Positions 31,445-34,454 of a stretch of DNA of 34,454 bases are shown piece by piece. Each line of letters opens with the position of its first letter. Position 1 is the stretch's first letter. Where the stretch lies: assembly GCA_004558115.1 (NCBI GenBank), contig SFDT01000019.1, positions 1 to 34,454 of the forward strand, given 5' to 3'. The notes under the pieces are model-generated. The model had not been told where the DNA came from. It was given only the letters and a program-made list of their open reading frames with translations, and searched no databases. This stretch comes from Clostridiales bacterium. Its GTDB lineage: Bacteria > Bacillota > Clostridia > Oscillospirales > Oscillospiraceae. The translations under genes and the position numbers were made by a program.

Positions 31445-33430
31445 ATGGACCAGTACATCGGAAAAATGCTGGACAACCGCTATGAGATCCTGGAAAAGAT
31501 CGGCACCGGCGGTATGGCCAACGTATACAAGGCGAAATGCCACCGGCTGAACCGTCTGGTGGCGGTGAAGATCCTGAAAAACGACCTGGCGCAGAACGAG
31601 GAGTTCCGCCGCCGCTTCAACGCGGAATCCCAGGCGGTCGCCCAGCTCTCTCACCCCAACATCGTTTCTGTCTACGATGTGTCCCGGGGCGGCGATACAG
31701 AGTATATCGTCATGGAGCTCATCGACGGCATTACCTTGAAGCAGTACATGGAAAAGCGGGGCCAGCTGAACTGGCGGGAGTCCCTGCATTTCATCACCCA
31801 GATCATGCGGGGCCTCAGCCACGCCCACAGCCGGGGCATCGTCCACCGGGACATCAAGCCCCAGAACGTCATGGTCCTGCGGGACGGCAGTGTGAAGGTG
31901 GCCGATTTTGGCATCGCCTGCCTGGAAAACTCCGCCCAGACGTTGACCCAGGAGGCCTTGGGCTCCGTCCACTACATCTCGCCGGAGCAGGCCAGAGGCG
32001 ACCGCACCGACGCCCGCAGCGATGTGTACTCCGCCGGCGTGGTGCTGTACGAGATGCTCACGGGACGGCTGCCCTTTGAGGGAGATTCCGCTGTGTCCGT
32101 GGCCATCCAGCACCTCAGTTCCATCCCCCTGGCTCCCAGGGAGATCAACAAGGATATCCCCGAGCAGTTGGAGCTTATCTGCATGAAGGCCATGTCCGCT
32201 GACCTGGACAAGCGTTATGCCTCCGCCGACGCCATGATCGCCGACCTGGAGGCCTTCCGTAAAAATCCCGGCGTCAGCCTGGACTTTGAGCTGAAGGACC
32301 TCCGTCCCGACGAGGAGGACGAGCCTACCCGCCCCCTGCGCACCGGCAGCGTCCACGCGGCTCTGGAGGCCGAGCAGGCCCACCGCACCGCCAGCCGGGA
32401 GCGGGAGCACCGTCGGGAATACGCGGAGGAGGAAGACCGTTCCCACTCCGGCGGCAAGCGCACCGTTCTCATCGCGGCGGTGACCGTGGCGGCTCTGCTG
32501 CTGGCGGCGCTGCTGTTCAAGAACATTTTCGGCTCCTTTGGCAGCCAGGCTCCCACAGAGTACATCGTCCCCAACGTGCTGGGGAAGACCTTGGAGGAGG
32601 CCGCCGCCATGCCGGAGGTACAGGATGTCTTCCAGATCATCAAGACCGGTGAGGAGTACAGCAACGATTACCCCAAGGACGAGATCATCCGTCAGACGCC
32701 GGACGCCGGTGAAAGCCGCAAGGGCGAGAACCTGAAAATCGAAGTGGTCATCAGCTTGGGCGTGAATACCGGCGAAATGATCGACGTGACCAACACGGAG
32801 CTTCAGGAGGCCAGGCTGCGGCTTCAGGCCCTGGGCCGGCAGCTGGACCTGAATCTGAATATTGATGCTGACGTCAGCTATCAGGAATTCTCCGACGTGA
32901 CGGAGGGCTTCGTCATCCGCACGGAGCCGGAGGCGGGCGCCACCTTGAAGGACGGCGACACCATCAAGCTCTACGTCAGCAAGGGACCGGAGCTAGAGAC
33001 CTTCCCGGTGCCGGATTTCGTGGGACAGCCCATCGACAAGGTGCGGGAGCAGCTGAAAGGCCCTTGGAAGCTCACCTGTACCGACAGTGACATTGAAATG
33101 GTGGACAGTGAAAAGCCGGCGGGCACGATCCTCTGGCAGAGCATTGAAGGGGCCACGGAGGCAACGGAAGGCGATACCATCAAGTTCAAGGTCAGCTCCG
33201 GGCAAGCTCCCAGCCAGTCCCGGACCATCACTGTACTGCTGCCCCAGGATGGCCGGGAATCCGTCACCGTCTGGGTGACGGTGGACGGTGAGGAGCAGTA
33301 CAACCAGGTCGTTTCCTGCAGCCAGTCCTCCATCTCTATCTCCCTCACCGGCTACGGCGTCCAGCATGTGGAGGTCTACATTGACGGCGAGGCGGACCCG
33401 GAGCAGGCACAGGATGTGCAGTTTGATTGA
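31445..33430 (+). CDS. prkC: PASTA-domain Ser/Thr protein kinase PrkC
   Basis: A membrane kinase that senses peptidoglycan or lipid II outside and phosphorylates division, wall and translation factors inside; in Bacillus it also triggers germination. Residues 1-270 are the kinase domain: GTGGMANVYKA glycine loop, VAVKIL lysine, HRDIKPQNVM catalytic loop, DFGIACL. An acidic/basic linker leads to one membrane segment (about 340-358, VLIAAVTVAALLLAALLF). Three PASTA repeats follow outside (about 375-450, 451-520, 521-585). The last ~70 residues form an additional beta-rich domain (TVLLPQDGRESVTVWVTVDGE). AAAGGAGGGGAG precedes ATG 31445. Confidence 0.95.
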   Translation: MDQYIGKMLDNRYEILEKIGTGGMANVYKAKCHRLNRLVAVKILKNDLAQNEEFRRRFNAESQAVAQLSHPNIVSVYDVSRGGDTEYIVMELIDGITLKQYMEKRGQLNWRESLHFITQIMRGLSHAHSRGIVHRDIKPQNVMVLRDGSVKVADFGIACLENSAQTLTQEALGSVHYISPEQARGDRTDARSDVYSAGVVLYEMLTGRLPFEGDSAVSVAIQHLSSIPLAPREINKDIPEQLELICMKAMSADLDKRYASADAMIADLEAFRKNPGVSLDFELKDLRPDEEDEPTRPLRTGSVHAALEAEQAHRTASREREHRREYAEEEDRSHSGGKRTVLIAAVTVAALLLAALLFKNIFGSFGSQAPTEYIVPNVLGKTLEEAAAMPEVQDVFQIIKTGEEYSNDYPKDEIIRQTPDAGESRKGENLKIEVVISLGVNTGEMIDVTNTELQEARLRLQALGRQLDLNLNIDADVSYQEFSDVTEGFVIRTEPEAGATLKDGDTIKLYVSKGPELETFPVPDFVGQPIDKVREQLKGPWKLTCTDSDIEMVDSEKPAGTILWQSIEGATEATEGDTIKFKVSSGQAPSQSRTITVLLPQDGRESVTVWVTVDGEEQYNQVVSCSQSSISISLTGYGVQHVEVYIDGEADPEQAQDVQFD

Positions 33431-33431
33431 T

Positions 33432-34319
33432 ATGGCGGAAGGACGGATTCAAAAAGCCCTCAGCGGCTTCTACTATGTGGATACCGGAACGGAGATCCTC
33501 ACCTGCCGGGCCCGGGGCAAATTCCGCAAGGAAGGCGTCTCGCCCCTGGTGGGCGACTGGGTGGAGGTCCGGGAACTGGGCGGCGGAGAGGGCTTCGTGG
33601 AAGCTATCCGCCCCCGGCGCAACGCCTTTGCCCGTCCCGCCGTGGCCAACATCGACCAGCTGGTCATCATCGCCTCCGGCGCCATTCCCAGAACGGACCC
33701 CTTCCTCATTGACCGGGTGGCGGCCATTGCCGCCCTGAAGGACTGTGACGTCATCGTACTTTTGAACAAGTGCGATCTGGACCCAGCGGAGGACCTGTAC
33801 GGCATCTATACCGCCGCGGGCTTTCCCATCCTCCGCGTCAGCGCGGAAACCGGGGAGGGACTGGAGGAATTGAAGCCTCTGATCGCCGGCAAGCTATCCG
33901 CCTTTACAGGGAACTCCGGCGTGGGAAAATCCAGTATTTTAAACGCGCTGGACCCGGCATTTCACCTGCAAGTGGGTGAGGTCAGTGACGCGTTGGGCCG
34001 GGGCCGCCATACCACCCGCCATGTGGAGCTGTATCACCTCTCCTGCGGTGGGGACATCGTGGATTCCCCGGGCTTTTCCTCCTTTGAAACGGATGAGCTG
34101 AACCTGGAGCTGAAACACCGCCTGCCGGAGACCTTCCGGGAGTTCGCGCCGTATCTTGGCGCCTGCCGCTTTGTGGGGTGCAGCCACACGAAGGAAAAGG
34201 GCTGTGCCGTGCTGGAGGCCCTGCGGGCAGGGAAACTCCAGCCCAGCCGCCACGCCAGCTATGTAAGGCTTTTTGAGGAGCTCAAGCCCTTGCAGGACTG
34301 GCAGGAAAAAAAGAAATGA
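33432..34319 (+). CDS. rsgA: Small ribosomal subunit biogenesis GTPase RsgA
   Basis: A circularly permuted GTPase that tests late 30S subunits. An OB-fold (GRIQKALSGFYYVDTGTEI ... PLVGDWVEV) precedes the G domain in permuted order: NKCD (G4) near residue 112, then GNSGVGKSS (G1) near 160 and DSPGF (G3, usually DTPGF) near 210. The C-terminal zinc domain has C-x4-C-x-H-x5-C in CRFVGCSHTKEKGC. ATG 33432 lies one base after the kinase stop. Its own ribosome-binding site is weak, so coupling to prkC translation is likely. Last gene of the run; a terminator follows. Confidence 0.96.
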   Translation: MAEGRIQKALSGFYYVDTGTEILTCRARGKFRKEGVSPLVGDWVEVRELGGGEGFVEAIRPRRNAFARPAVANIDQLVIIASGAIPRTDPFLIDRVAAIAALKDCDVIVLLNKCDLDPAEDLYGIYTAAGFPILRVSAETGEGLEELKPLIAGKLSAFTGNSGVGKSSILNALDPAFHLQVGEVSDALGRGRHTTRHVELYHLSCGGDIVDSPGFSSFETDELNLELKHRLPETFREFAPYLGACRFVGCSHTKEKGCAVLEALRAGKLQPSRHASYVRLFEELKPLQDWQEKKK

Positions 34320-34330
34320 CACAGCGCCAT

Positions 34331-34362
34331 CCCCGCCGGAGTACGATCCGGCGGGGCTTTTT
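34331..34362 (+). terminator. Rho-independent terminator after rsgA
   Basis: CCCCGCCGGA (34331-34340) pairs perfectly with TCCGGCGGGG (34347-34356), loop GTACGA, then C and five T. It is the first clear terminator since the cdaA promoter. Confidence 0.93.
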
Positions 34363-34372
34363 GTATAAAGAA

Positions 34373-34395
34373 AACCACTCGCTAAGCGAGTGGTT
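34373..34395. repeat. 11-bp inverted repeat at the right edge, possible mobile-element end or opposite-strand terminator
   Basis: AACCACTCGCT (34373-34383) and AGCGAGTGGTT (34385-34395) are perfectly complementary with a single central base. On the reverse strand the stem is followed by TTTTCTTT, so it could terminate a gene converging from the right. A compact hairpin followed by an AT-rich stretch is also typical of IS200/IS605-type ends. The remaining 59 bases are much more AT-rich than the operon; a + strand frame from ATG 34412 stays open to the window end but is too short to identify. Confidence 0.45.
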
Positions 34396-34454
34396 CAAAA
34401 GAGCTTAAGCGATGAATAAGAATCCCTGTTACAATCAAGTGTGCGGTCTGCCAA

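Noticed and set aside
30338..32446. Long open reverse-strand frame (702 codons) opposite rlmN, prpC and prkC
   Set aside because: Runs across three recognised + strand genes and has no recognisable domain.

Overview
The window is a housekeeping stretch of a GC-rich (about 60 %) low-G+C-phylum relative, most probably an Oscillospirales/Oscillospiraceae-type gut clostridium (Oscillibacter/Flavonifractor-like). The signs are sporulation genes (gerW, dacF type), the IspH-S1 fusion typical of Clostridia, a butyryl-CoA:acetate CoA-transferase-type enzyme, RemA, the CdaA/CdaR pair and a PrkC/Stp pair. Taxonomy is inferred from gene content and remembered protein similarity, not from a search. Every convincing gene is on the + strand, and no gap between genes exceeds about 200 bases. 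I see no tRNA, rRNA, CRISPR array or prophage.

Layout. (1) 1-414: 3' part of a DUF1287 gene. (2) 468-2282: promoter, leader, rpsB, tsf and terminator; rpsB is visibly damaged. (3) 2314-6870: promoter, scpA-scpB-DUF2953-gerW-dacF-rluB and terminator (chromosome condensation, spore coat/germination and cell-wall genes). (4) 6923-12438: promoter, RpiR-type regulator, HI0933/BaiN-type flavoprotein, cmk, plsC, ispH-rpsA fusion and terminator. Most of these genes overlap by 4-8 bases, so they should be translationally coupled. (5) 12469-13953: CoA-transferase gene alone between its own promoter and terminator. (6) 13986-15876: promoter, CarD-type regulator, ispD, ispF and terminator. (7) 15927-17299: DUF3343 plus a NifS-like enzyme. 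(8) 17337-34362: promoter, then a 17-kb co-directional run: cdaA-cdaR, RseC-like, DUF5685, J-domain protein, yicC, remA, gmk, rpoZ, priA, def, fmt, zinc peptidase, rsmB, rlmN, stp, prkC, rsgA and terminator. (9) 34363-34454: a strong inverted repeat and the start of something not resolved here.

How they work together. Three MEP-pathway isoprenoid genes (ispD, ispF, ispH) lie within 5 kb. Translation is served by S2, EF-Ts, S1, deformylase, formyltransferase, RsmB, RlmN, RluB and RsgA. Envelope control is served by CdaA/CdaR, PrkC/Stp, the D,D-carboxypeptidase and PlsC.

Points most worth a second look: two missing conserved segments in the essential rpsB gene (one frame-breaking); an AT-rich island with a promoter-like sequence inside ispH, followed by a strong ribosome-binding site and in-frame ATG exactly at the S1 junction, suggesting a separately made S1; a Cys-rich trio of poorly understood genes (RseC-like, DUF5685, J protein); the DUF3343/NifS-like pair; and a hairpin at the right edge that may mark a mobile-element boundary.
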